The notes under the pieces were generated by a model. It was not told where the DNA came from and made no database searches. It saw only the letters and a list, made by a program, of their open reading frames with translations. Below, piece by piece: positions 1-6,541 of a stretch of 6,623 nucleotides of DNA. How positions within the stretch are numbered: position 1 is the first letter of the stretch; every line of letters starts with the position of its first letter. Made by a program: the position numbers and the translations under genes. The DNA comes from an uncultured Clostridium sp. (lineage in GTDB: Bacteria > Bacillota > Clostridia > TANB77 > CAG-508), in NCBI GenBank assembly GCA_900556975.1, contig USQZ01000065.1:1-6623 (forward strand), read 5' to 3'.

Positions 1-1463
1 GAATTGCTGAATCTAAAATTCAAAGTGCTGAAAATGAAGCTAAAAGATTACTTGAGAATGTGAAAATAGAAGCAGAAAATACTAAGAGGGAAGAAATTTT
101 TAAAGCAAAAGAAGAAATGCTTAAACTTAGAAATGATTTAGATCAGGAGATTAAAGAGAGGAGAGCGGAAGTTGGACAACAGGAAAAAAGATTGATTCAA
201 AAGGAAGAAAATTTAGATAGAAGAGTTCAATCTTTAGAAGATAAGGAAAAAGATTTAGATAAGAGAATTGTTGAAAACGATGAAATTAGACAAGAATTAG
301 AAGATAAAAAAGCTGAGGAACTTGCAGAATTACAACGTATTTCCGGATTAACTGTTGACCAAGCTAAAAAACAATTACTAGATTCTTTGGAAAATGAGAT
401 TGTTCCTGAAAAGGCTCAAATGATTAAAGATTTTGAGAATAAATATAAAGAGGATTCTTCAAAAATTGCCAAGGAAATGGTTTGTTATGCAATTCAAAAA
501 TGTGCAGCAGACCACACTTCTGAAACTACAGTATCTGTTGTTTCATTACCAAATGATGAAATGAAAGGTAGAATTATTGGTAGAGAGGGAAGAAACATTA
601 AAACTCTTGAAACATTAACAGGAATAGACTTAATTATTGATGATACGCCAGAAGCTGTTATTATTTCTGGATTTGATCCGCTTAGAAGAGAGGTAGCTAG
701 AATCGCTCTTGAAAAACTTTTAGAGGATGGAAGAATTCATCCGGCTAAAATTGAAGAAATGGTTGAAAAGGCTAAAGAAGAAGTTGAAGCAATCATTAAA
801 GAAGAGGGAGAAAGAGCAGTTTTAGAAACTGGTGTAAATGGTTTAAATCCAGATGTTATTAAACTTCTAGGTAAATTGAAGTATAGAACAAGTTATGGTC
901 AAAATGTATTAAATCATTCTATAGAAGTTTCAAACCTTGCTAGAATTATGGCTGAGGAATTAGGATTAAATCCTAAATTAGCTAGAAGAGCTGGTTTGTT
1001 ACATGATATTGGAAAAGCTTTAGATCACGATATGGAAGGTACTCATGTTGAGATTGGAGTTGATATATTAAAACGTTATAAAGAAAATGATTTAGTTATT
1101 AATGCTGTTGAAGCTCACCATGGTGATGTTGAACCTAAGAGCTTAGAGGCTGTTTTAGTACAAGCTGCTGATGCAATTTCTGCATCTAGACCTGGCGCTA
1201 GAAGAGAGACTGTCGAAACATACATTAAGAGATTACAAGAATTAGAAACAATTGCTGATTCATTTAATGGTGTTGATAAGTCATTTGCTATCCAAGCTGG
1301 TAGAGAGATTAGATTAATTGTTAAACCTGATAAGATTTCAGATAATGATATGGTTATTTTAGCAAGAGATGTTGCGAAGAAAATCGAAGCAGATATGGAA
1401 TATCCAGGACAAATTAAAGTTAATGTAATTCGTGAGACAAGAGCTATAGAATATGCAAAGTAA
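1..1463 (+). CDS. rny: Ribonuclease Y, 5'-truncated by the window edge
   Basis: Membrane-anchored endoribonuclease that starts mRNA decay in many Bacillota. The frame is open from base 3, so the GTG at 60 is not the start; 486 codons are visible. Visible residues 1-140 are a highly charged Lys/Glu-rich coiled coil. A KH RNA-binding domain follows, with its GxxG loop in GRIIGREGRN (residues 189-198). The HD phosphohydrolase domain has candidate metal ligands H305, H334-D335 (LLHDIGKA) and D390 (AADAIS). In B. subtilis RNase Y (520 residues) the HD pair is H368/D369 as I recall it, an offset of 34, so only about 34 N-terminal residues holding the membrane helix should lie outside the window. 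The C-terminal end looks intact and the gene is followed by a strong terminator. No ymdB or spoVS homologue follows, unlike B. subtilis. Family assignment is close to certain from the KH-HD combination and the coiled coil. Confidence 0.97.
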   Translation, partial: IAESKIQSAENEAKRLLENVKIEAENTKREEIFKAKEEMLKLRNDLDQEIKERRAEVGQQEKRLIQKEENLDRRVQSLEDKEKDLDKRIVENDEIRQELEDKKAEELAELQRISGLTVDQAKKQLLDSLENEIVPEKAQMIKDFENKYKEDSSKIAKEMVCYAIQKCAADHTSETTVSVVSLPNDEMKGRIIGREGRNIKTLETLTGIDLIIDDTPEAVIISGFDPLRREVARIALEKLLEDGRIHPAKIEEMVEKAKEEVEAIIKEEGERAVLETGVNGLNPDVIKLLGKLKYRTSYGQNVLNHSIEVSNLARIMAEELGLNPKLARRAGLLHDIGKALDHDMEGTHVEIGVDILKRYKENDLVINAVEAHHGDVEPKSLEAVLVQAADAISASRPGARRETVETYIKRLQELETIADSFNGVDKSFAIQAGREIRLIVKPDKISDNDMVILARDVAKKIEADMEYPGQIKVNVIRETRAIEYAK

Positions 1464-1508
1464 AATGCCAAAAATTAAGTTTGTATATGCTAATTTAATG
1501 TAAAATAG

Positions 1509-1546
1509 AAAAACATTAGTTATTTTTATAGCTAATGTTTTTTCTG
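1509..1546 (+). terminator. Intrinsic terminator after rny
   Basis: A hairpin 45 bases after the rny stop. The core stem pairs ACATTAG (1513-1519) with CTAATGT (1532-1538). It continues inward through four more pairs (1520-1523 with 1528-1531, one of them U-G) to a UUUU loop, and outward through an A-run (1509-1512) pairing with the T-run. The run TTTTTT at 1538-1543 gives the U-tail. Because the left arm begins with an A-run, the same hairpin could also stop transcription on the minus strand. It most likely ends the rny transcript. Confidence 0.9.
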
Positions 1547-1596
1547 TTTTATGATACTTATTTACAAATGTAGTTGGAAGGAACATAAAATTTTAT

Positions 1597-1630
1597 AAAA
1601 AACAGTAGATTTTAAATCTATTGTTTTTTT
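1597..1630 (+). terminator. Second terminator-like hairpin between rny and tetR
   Basis: The stem pairs 1597-1611 with 1615-1629: an A-run, then CAGTAGATT against AATCTATTG with one G-U pair at 1605/1621 and a 3-base loop. It is followed by a run of seven T (1624-1630). The structure is as good as the first hairpin, but no gene lies between the two. It may be a fail-safe terminator for rny read-through that insulates the repressed operon, or the end of a short transcript I cannot otherwise see. The flanking A-run makes it potentially bidirectional. Confidence 0.75.
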
Positions 1631-1667
1631 AAGTTTAGTTTAAGCTTTATTTATTAAAATGACGATG

Positions 1668-1696
1668 TTGACAAATGACATTGTGTCATTTATAAT
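1668..1696 (+). promoter_or_regulatory. Consensus sigma-A promoter of the tetR-ABC operon
   Basis: TTGACA at 1668-1673 and TATAAT at 1691-1696 are separated by exactly 17 bp, a perfect match to the housekeeping promoter consensus. The upstream stretch (about 1631-1660) is A/T-rich and could act as an UP element. Transcription would start near 1703, giving a leader of only about 20 bases before the ATG at 1725, with no room for a riboswitch or attenuator. Such a strong promoter implies that expression is limited by a repressor. Confidence 0.9.
1673..1691. promoter_or_regulatory. Putative TetR operator filling the promoter spacer
   Basis: AAATGACA-TTG-TGTCATTT is an inverted repeat with two perfect 8-base arms around a 3-base centre (centre at 1682). 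The inner 17 bases coincide with the spacer between -35 and -10, and the outer bases overlap the last base of TTGACA and the first of TATAAT. A dimeric TetR-type repressor bound here would block RNA polymerase. The adjacent divergence from TTGACA also makes a TGACA direct repeat (1669-1673 and 1676-1680). The repeat is visible in the sequence; binding by the product of the next gene is inferred from position. Confidence 0.75.
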
Positions 1697-1710
1697 TCTT
1701 ATGTAATTAA

Positions 1711-1718
1711 AAAGGAGG
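1711..1718 (+). promoter_or_regulatory. Strong ribosome binding site for tetR
   Basis: AAAGGAGG lies 6 bases upstream of the ATG at 1725. It is a near-perfect Shine-Dalgarno sequence at good spacing and fixes this start codon. Confidence 0.88.
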
Positions 1719-1724
1719 GAGAAT

Positions 1725-2333
1725 ATGCCTAAGAGTACATTTTATAATTTACCTAAAGAAAAGCAGGATAAAGTACTTGAGGCAGCGCGTAAGGAGTTTT
1801 TTAGGGCGGAAGATGGCGAGATTTTAATAAAAAATATTGTTGTTGATGCTAAGATTCCAAGAGGAAGTTTTTATCAATATTTTGAGTCAAAGGAAGACTT
1901 GGTTGAATTTTTAATAAAGAATCATTTAAAAAATACTGAGGAAAGATTTTGCTTATTAATTGATAAAAATGATGGCGATATTTTAGCAGCTTTTGAAGAG
2001 ATGTTTAATAAAATTATTGATAAACAGAAGATGGAAGGCGTTAATAAAGAAAGAAAAGTTATGGAACATATTAAAAAGCTTCAAGAGAAATATGGATGCC
2101 AGAGTGCTGTAAAAGATTTTCCAAAGGAAATGACTAATACTGTTTTATTAAATCATATTGATAAGTCTAAATATAGAATTACTACATCAGAGGAATTGGC
2201 AAGTGTATATCATATTATTATGAGTATGATGATAAAAAATGCTATTGATTTTAAAAATGGAGATTCTAAAGAAGAAACTAAAAAAGCATTTAAACGTGAT
2301 TTAGATTATTTAAGATATGGTGTTATGAAATAA
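1725..2333 (+). CDS. TetR/AcrR-family transcriptional regulator of the exporter operon
   Basis: A 202-residue protein with the usual two-part TetR layout. Residues about 9-60 are the DNA-binding domain: helix 1 (LPKEKQDKVLEAARKEFF), then a helix-turn-helix around 33-52 ending in the family hallmark IPRGSFYQYF and SKEDL. The remaining 140 or so residues should be the helical ligand-binding and dimerisation domain. They are not recognisable to a subfamily, and no membrane segment is seen. The start is set by a strong ribosome binding site 6 bases upstream. The gene is first in an operon with two ABC exporter subunits (25 bases to the next start) and sits directly behind a promoter whose spacer is a palindrome, so autorepression together with control of the exporter is the natural reading. 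Such regulators usually release DNA on binding a substrate of the pump; the ligand is unknown. Family call firm, target and ligand inferred. Confidence 0.93.
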   Translation: MPKSTFYNLPKEKQDKVLEAARKEFFRAEDGEILIKNIVVDAKIPRGSFYQYFESKEDLVEFLIKNHLKNTEERFCLLIDKNDGDILAAFEEMFNKIIDKQKMEGVNKERKVMEHIKKLQEKYGCQSAVKDFPKEMTNTVLLNHIDKSKYRITTSEELASVYHIIMSMMIKNAIDFKNGDSKEETKKAFKRDLDYLRYGVMK

Positions 2334-2343
2334 AATTTAAAGA

Positions 2344-2357
2344 AAGGAATAAGGAAT
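2344..2357 (+). repeat. Tandem duplication of a Shine-Dalgarno core
   Basis: AAGGAAT occurs twice head to tail (2344-2350, 2351-2357) directly before the ATG at 2359. The AGGA of the upstream copy ends 10 bases from the ATG and that of the downstream copy ends 3 bases from it, so one is rather far and the other too close for best initiation. The upstream copy (AGAAAGGA) is the more likely working site. Confidence 0.8.
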
Positions 2358-2358
2358 A

Positions 2359-4611
2359 ATGTTTAAAATTTTACTGAAGTTAAAAAAAGCATGGAAATCT
2401 GTTTTGATTGTTGTTGTTTTACTTGTTGTTCAAGCAATGGGTGAGCTTGCGTTACCAGATTATACTTCTAAAATTGTTAATGTGGGTATTCAGCAAGGTG
2501 GTATTGAGTCATGCGTTCCTGAAGCTATTAAGGAAGAGTCAATGCAAAATATTTTACTTGCTACAGAGGATGATGATTATATTTTAGATAAATATACTTT
2601 GTTATCTAAATCAAATTTAAGTAGTGAGGATTATGAAAAAGATTTAAGAAAATATCCAGCTTTAGAGAATGAAAATGTTTATGTTTTAAAGAAAATCTCA
2701 AAAGAAGATAGAGAAAAATTAGAAGGAGTAATGGCTAAACCGCTTGTTATGATGTATGTTATACAAGATTCTGAAAAGTCAGAGTCTATGAAACAATATG
2801 TTATTGCAAATTTGCCTGTTGAAGTTCAATCAGCATTCCAAAATATGAGTTTAATTGATATTATTAAGGCTATGCCAGAAGAACAGAGCAAGCAAATGAT
2901 TGATAATTTTGGAAAGCAAATTGAGGATAAAGTTGGTGGAATGATTGATCAATCTGCTATTACTGCTGTTAAAGCGGAGTATACTGCTATTGGTATGGAT
3001 ACTGATAAAATTCAGACAAGTTATATTTGGAAATCTGGATTTAAAATGCTAGGTGTGGCTTTCTTAATAATGCTAGCGGGTGTTACTGTAATGTTCTTCT
3101 CATCTGGAATGGCTTGCAAGCTAAGTAAGTATTTGAGAGATGAAGTGTTTGAAAAGGTTCTTAAATATTCAACTAAGGAGTTTAGAGAATTTTCTACAGC
3201 ATCATTAATTACAAGAAGTACAAATGATATTCAGCAGATTCAGGGTATGATTCAAATGCTATTTAGAACTGTTGTATATGCTCCTATTATGGGAATTGGT
3301 GGTTTAATTAGAGTTATTACTAAGAGTAGTACATCAATGGTATGGATTATTGGTTTTGCAATTTTATGTATTTTAACAATTGTTATTGTTTTATTTATTG
3401 TTGCTATGCCTAAATTTAAGAAGTTGCAGACTTTAATTGATAAGATTAATTTGGTTGCTAGAGAAATTTTAACTGGTTTACCTGTTATTAGAGCTTTCCA
3501 TAAGGAAGAGGCTGAAGAGAAGAGATTTGATAAGGCAAATCTTGATTTAACTAAGGTTAATATTTTTGTTAATAGAGTTATGTCATTTATGATGCCTTTG
3601 CTTATGTTTATAATGAATGGTATTGCTCTTATGATTGTATGGTTTGGCAGTCATAATATTGATTCTGGAATAATGCAGGTTGGAGATATGATGGCAATTA
3701 TTCAATATACAATGCAAATTGTTATGGCGTTTTTGATGCTATCTATGATTTCTATAATGCTTCCAAGAGCTGCTATTTCTGCTAACAGAATTAATGAGAT
3801 TTTGGATACAGATTTGAGTATTAAAGATAAAGAAGAAACAAAGAATTTTGATGAGACTAAAAAAGGTTTAGTTGAATTTAAAAATGTTTCTTTCAGATAT
3901 CCTGATGCTGATATGGAAATTTTGACTGATATTAATTTTACTGCTGAGCCAGGAAAGACTACAGCGATAATAGGAAGCACTGGTAGTGGTAAGTCTACAA
4001 TAGTTAATTTGATTCCTAGATTTTATGATGTAACTGGTGGAGAACTTTGTGTTGATGGAGTTAATATTAAAGATGTTGCTCAAAAAGATTTAAGAAATAT
4101 TATAGGATTTGTTCCTCAAAAAGGTGTGTTGTTTTCTGGTACAATTGAATCAAATATAAAATTTGCAGATGAGAATATGAGTGATGAGCAAATGATTAGA
4201 GCTGCTGAAATTGCTCAAGCTACTGAGTTTATTGAATCTAAACCAGAGAAATATCAAGCACCTATTTCTCAAGGTGGTACGAACGTTTCTGGAGGTCAAA
4301 AGCAAAGATTATCAATTGCTAGAGCTATTGCTTCAGATCCTGAAATATATATTTTTGATGATAGTTTTTCTGCTTTGGATTATAAAACAGATTGTGTTTT
4401 AAGAGAAGAGTTAGCAAAGGTTACGAAGGATAAAACTGTTATAATTGTTGCTCAAAGAATTAACACGGTTTTGAATGCTGATCAGATTATTACTTTAGAA
4501 GACGGAAAGATTGTTGGTAAAGGTACTCACGAAGAATTGATGAAGAATTGTGAGACATATAGACAGATTGCTTTATCTCAATTATCAGAAGAAGAATTAA
4601 GTAGGAAATAG
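2359..4611 (+). CDS. ABC exporter half-transporter, degenerate-site subunit with large extracellular domain
   Basis: A 750-residue membrane-domain plus ATPase fusion, well above the usual 570-620. TM1 is at about 14-34. About 185 hydrophilic, acidic, mostly helical-looking residues follow (36-222, one cysteine at C52), then TM2 at about 228-250 and four more helices (TM4 about 327-350, TM5 about 405-430, TM6 about 444-470). By topology the insert should be extracellular. In the ATPase domain: Walker A GSTGSGKST (539-547), Q-loop Q587, signature VSGGQ (643-647) and Walker B IYIFDD (664-668). Asp668 replaces the catalytic Glu and Gln699 (AQRINTV) replaces the switch His. These substitutions mark the degenerate-site member of a heterodimeric exporter such as TM287 or BmrC. 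Its partner is the next gene, 20 bases downstream, with complementary motif defects. Substrate unknown. Annotation pipelines often call such genes multidrug or lipid A export proteins; that is not supported specifically here. Confidence 0.94.
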   Translation: MFKILLKLKKAWKSVLIVVVLLVVQAMGELALPDYTSKIVNVGIQQGGIESCVPEAIKEESMQNILLATEDDDYILDKYTLLSKSNLSSEDYEKDLRKYPALENENVYVLKKISKEDREKLEGVMAKPLVMMYVIQDSEKSESMKQYVIANLPVEVQSAFQNMSLIDIIKAMPEEQSKQMIDNFGKQIEDKVGGMIDQSAITAVKAEYTAIGMDTDKIQTSYIWKSGFKMLGVAFLIMLAGVTVMFFSSGMACKLSKYLRDEVFEKVLKYSTKEFREFSTASLITRSTNDIQQIQGMIQMLFRTVVYAPIMGIGGLIRVITKSSTSMVWIIGFAILCILTIVIVLFIVAMPKFKKLQTLIDKINLVAREILTGLPVIRAFHKEEAEEKRFDKANLDLTKVNIFVNRVMSFMMPLLMFIMNGIALMIVWFGSHNIDSGIMQVGDMMAIIQYTMQIVMAFLMLSMISIMLPRAAISANRINEILDTDLSIKDKEETKNFDETKKGLVEFKNVSFRYPDADMEILTDINFTAEPGKTTAIIGSTGSGKSTIVNLIPRFYDVTGGELCVDGVNIKDVAQKDLRNIIGFVPQKGVLFSGTIESNIKFADENMSDEQMIRAAEIAQATEFIESKPEKYQAPISQGGTNVSGGQKQRLSIARAIASDPEIYIFDDSFSALDYKTDCVLREELAKVTKDKTVIIVAQRINTVLNADQIITLEDGKIVGKGTHEELMKNCETYRQIALSQLSEEELSRK

Positions 4612-4614
4612 AAA

Positions 4615-4623
4615 GGAAGTGAG
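4615..4623 (+). promoter_or_regulatory. Ribosome binding site for the second ABC gene
   Basis: GGAAGTGAG lies in the 20-base gap between the two ABC genes, 8 bases before the ATG at 4632. No promoter or terminator is visible in the gap, so the two subunits are co-transcribed. Confidence 0.75.
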
Positions 4624-4631
4624 AACAAATA

Positions 4632-6494
4632 ATGCACGAAAAAGATTTAAAGAAAATTAAGAAAAAGCCAATGAGAGGCGGACCTGGCGGTCATGGTCCT
4701 GCTGGAGCTGGAGAAAAAGCTAAAGATTTTAAAGGTACATTAAATAAATTAATGAAAAGATATTTAGGCGATTACAAATGGAAGTTAATTATTGTTTTCA
4801 TTTTTGCTATTGCTGGAACAATTTTTACAATTGTTGGACCTAAGATATTGGGTAAAGCTACTACAGAAATTTATACTGGTATTGTTAAGAAGATTTCTGG
4901 AACTGGTGGAATAGATTTTGATTATATATTCCGTATTATTATGATTTTGGTTACATTGTATGTTATTAGTGCTCTTTGTTCATTAGTCCAAAGTCTTGTA
5001 ATGACTGATGTTTCACAAAAATTAACTTATAGATTAAGAGATGAATTATCTAAGAAAATTCATAAATTGCCTATGAACTTTTTTGATAAGCAAAGCAAGG
5101 GTGATGTTTTATCAATATTAACAAATGATATTGATACTTTCGGACAGAGTTTCAATCAAAGTATTACTGAAATAATTACTGCTGTTTGTACTGTTGTTGG
5201 TATATTGATTATGATGATTTCAATTAATATTCCTATGACGTTTATTTCTTTATTGATATTGCCTATAGCTGCTTTTGTTGTAAAGAATATTGTTGGTAGA
5301 TCTCAAAAATACTTTACTGCTCAACAAGAAATTTTGGGTGAGGTTAATGGTCAAGTTGAAGAGGTTTATGGCGGACAAAGTATTATAAAGGCTTTTAATA
5401 GAGAAGATGAAGTTATAAAAGAGTTTAAAGAGAAGAATCAAAAGTTGTATTCAGCTGGATGGAAGTCTCAGTTTATGGGTGGCTTTATGTATCCGGTTAT
5501 GAACTTTATTAGCAATTTAGGATATGTTGCTGTTGCAATTGTTGGCGGATATTTTGTTATTAACGGACAAATTCAAGTTGGTGATATTCAATCTTTTGTT
5601 CAATATAATAAACAATTCACTAGACCTATTGGTGAGATTGCTCAGGTTATGACTCAGATTCAGACTATGATTGCTGCTTTGGAAAGAGTTTTGAAATTCT
5701 TAGATGAAGAAGAAGAGAAAGATGCTGTTTCTAATCCAGTTGATGTTGACTCATTAAAAGGAAATATCAAATTCGAACATGTTAAATTTGGTTATAATTC
5801 TGACAAGATAGTTATTAATGATTTTAATGCTAATGTTAAAGATGGTCAAAAGATTGCAATTGTTGGACCAACTGGTGCTGGTAAGACTACACTTGTTAAA
5901 TTGCTTATGAGATTTTATGATTTAAATGACGGTAAAATTACTATTGATGGATATGATATAAAGGATTTCAAGAAGGGCGATTTAAGAAAGCACTTTGGTA
6001 TGGTTCTTCAAGATACATGGTTGTTTAGTGGAACTATAAAGGATAATATTAAGTATAGTAACCCTGGTGCTACTGATGATGAGGTTATTGAAGCTGCTAA
6101 GGCTGCTCATGTTCATCACTTTATTAAGACTTTACCTAATTCTTATAATATGGTACTTAATGAGGAAACAAGTAATATTTCTGCAGGTCAGAAGCAGTTG
6201 TTGACTATTGCTCGTGTTATTTTGGCTGATCCTAAGATTTTGATTTTGGATGAGGCAACTAGTTCAATTGATACTAGAACTGAGATTCAAATTCAGGCTG
6301 CTATGGATAATTTGATGAAGGGTAGAACGAGTTTTATTATTGCTCATAGGTTGTCTACTATTAAGAATGCTGATATGATATTGGTTATTAATAATGGTGA
6401 TATTGTTGAACAGGGCACACATGATGAGTTACTTGCTAAGGATGGGTTCTATGCGACGTTGTATAATTCTCAGTTTGATGAAGAAGAGGAATAA
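4632..6494 (+). CDS. ABC exporter half-transporter, catalytic-site subunit
   Basis: A 620-residue membrane-domain plus ATPase fusion. The N-terminal 45 residues are cytoplasmic: a Lys-rich start, then a Gly/Pro/His-rich tail (MRGGPGGHGPAGAG, 14-27). Six membrane helices follow, with TM1 at about 51-72 and TM2 at about 98-115 joined by only about 25 residues, unlike the partner. ATPase motifs: Walker A GPTGAGKTT (412-420), Q-loop Q460, Walker B ILILDE with catalytic E541, D-loop SSID, and switch H572 (IIAHRLSTI). All of these are canonical, but the signature is ISAGQ (516-520) rather than LSGGQ. In the heterodimer, this subunit's Walker A, Walker B and His face the partner's intact VSGGQ to form the hydrolysing site. 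Its altered signature faces the partner's degenerate motifs. The start is supported by the ribosome binding site GGAAGTGAG. It is the last gene of the operon, closed by a terminator 14 bases after the stop. Substrate cannot be named. Confidence 0.95.
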   Translation: MHEKDLKKIKKKPMRGGPGGHGPAGAGEKAKDFKGTLNKLMKRYLGDYKWKLIIVFIFAIAGTIFTIVGPKILGKATTEIYTGIVKKISGTGGIDFDYIFRIIMILVTLYVISALCSLVQSLVMTDVSQKLTYRLRDELSKKIHKLPMNFFDKQSKGDVLSILTNDIDTFGQSFNQSITEIITAVCTVVGILIMMISINIPMTFISLLILPIAAFVVKNIVGRSQKYFTAQQEILGEVNGQVEEVYGGQSIIKAFNREDEVIKEFKEKNQKLYSAGWKSQFMGGFMYPVMNFISNLGYVAVAIVGGYFVINGQIQVGDIQSFVQYNKQFTRPIGEIAQVMTQIQTMIAALERVLKFLDEEEEKDAVSNPVDVDSLKGNIKFEHVKFGYNSDKIVINDFNANVKDGQKIAIVGPTGAGKTTLVKLLMRFYDLNDGKITIDGYDIKDFKKGDLRKHFGMVLQDTWLFSGTIKDNIKYSNPGATDDEVIEAAKAAHVHHFIKTLPNSYNMVLNEETSNISAGQKQLLTIARVILADPKILILDEATSSIDTRTEIQIQAAMDNLMKGRTSFIIAHRLSTIKNADMILVINNGDIVEQGTHDELLAKDGFYATLYNSQFDEEEE

Positions 6495-6507
6495 AAATAT
6501 TATATAT

Positions 6508-6541
6508 AAAAGGTCAAATCTATATGGTTTGATCTTTTTTT
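6508..6541 (+). terminator. Intrinsic terminator of the tetR-ABC operon
   Basis: The stem pairs AGGTCAAATC (6511-6520) with GGTTTGATCT (6526-6535), including two G-U pairs, around a TATAT loop. An A-run on the left (6508-6510) extends the pairing and seven T (6535-6541) form the tail. It starts 14 bases after the stop codon of the second ABC gene. Confidence 0.92.

Noticed and set aside
60..62. GTG as a start codon for rny
   Set aside because: The frame is open from base 3 with typical RNase Y coiled-coil sequence, there is no ribosome binding site, and the membrane anchor would be missing. The gene is simply cut by the window.
1115..1586. Minus-strand open frames overlapping the end of rny and the intergenic region
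   Set aside because: They lie antisense to a strongly conserved gene or run through the terminator hairpin, with no ribosome binding site or recognisable family.
1585..1600. ATAAAATTTTAT and TTTTATAAAA palindromes
   Set aside because: Pure A/T self-complementarity is expected by chance in DNA this A/T-rich.
3702..4402. Short open frames on both strands inside the first ABC gene
   Set aside because: They overlap the conserved ATPase domain and have the composition expected of out-of-frame reading; no family is recognisable.
5900..6494. Apparent rise of TTG over TTA for leucine late in the second ABC gene
   Set aside because: The stretch codes for the conserved ATPase domain with no frame or domain break. 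Without codon statistics for the genome it is not evidence of transfer or recombination.
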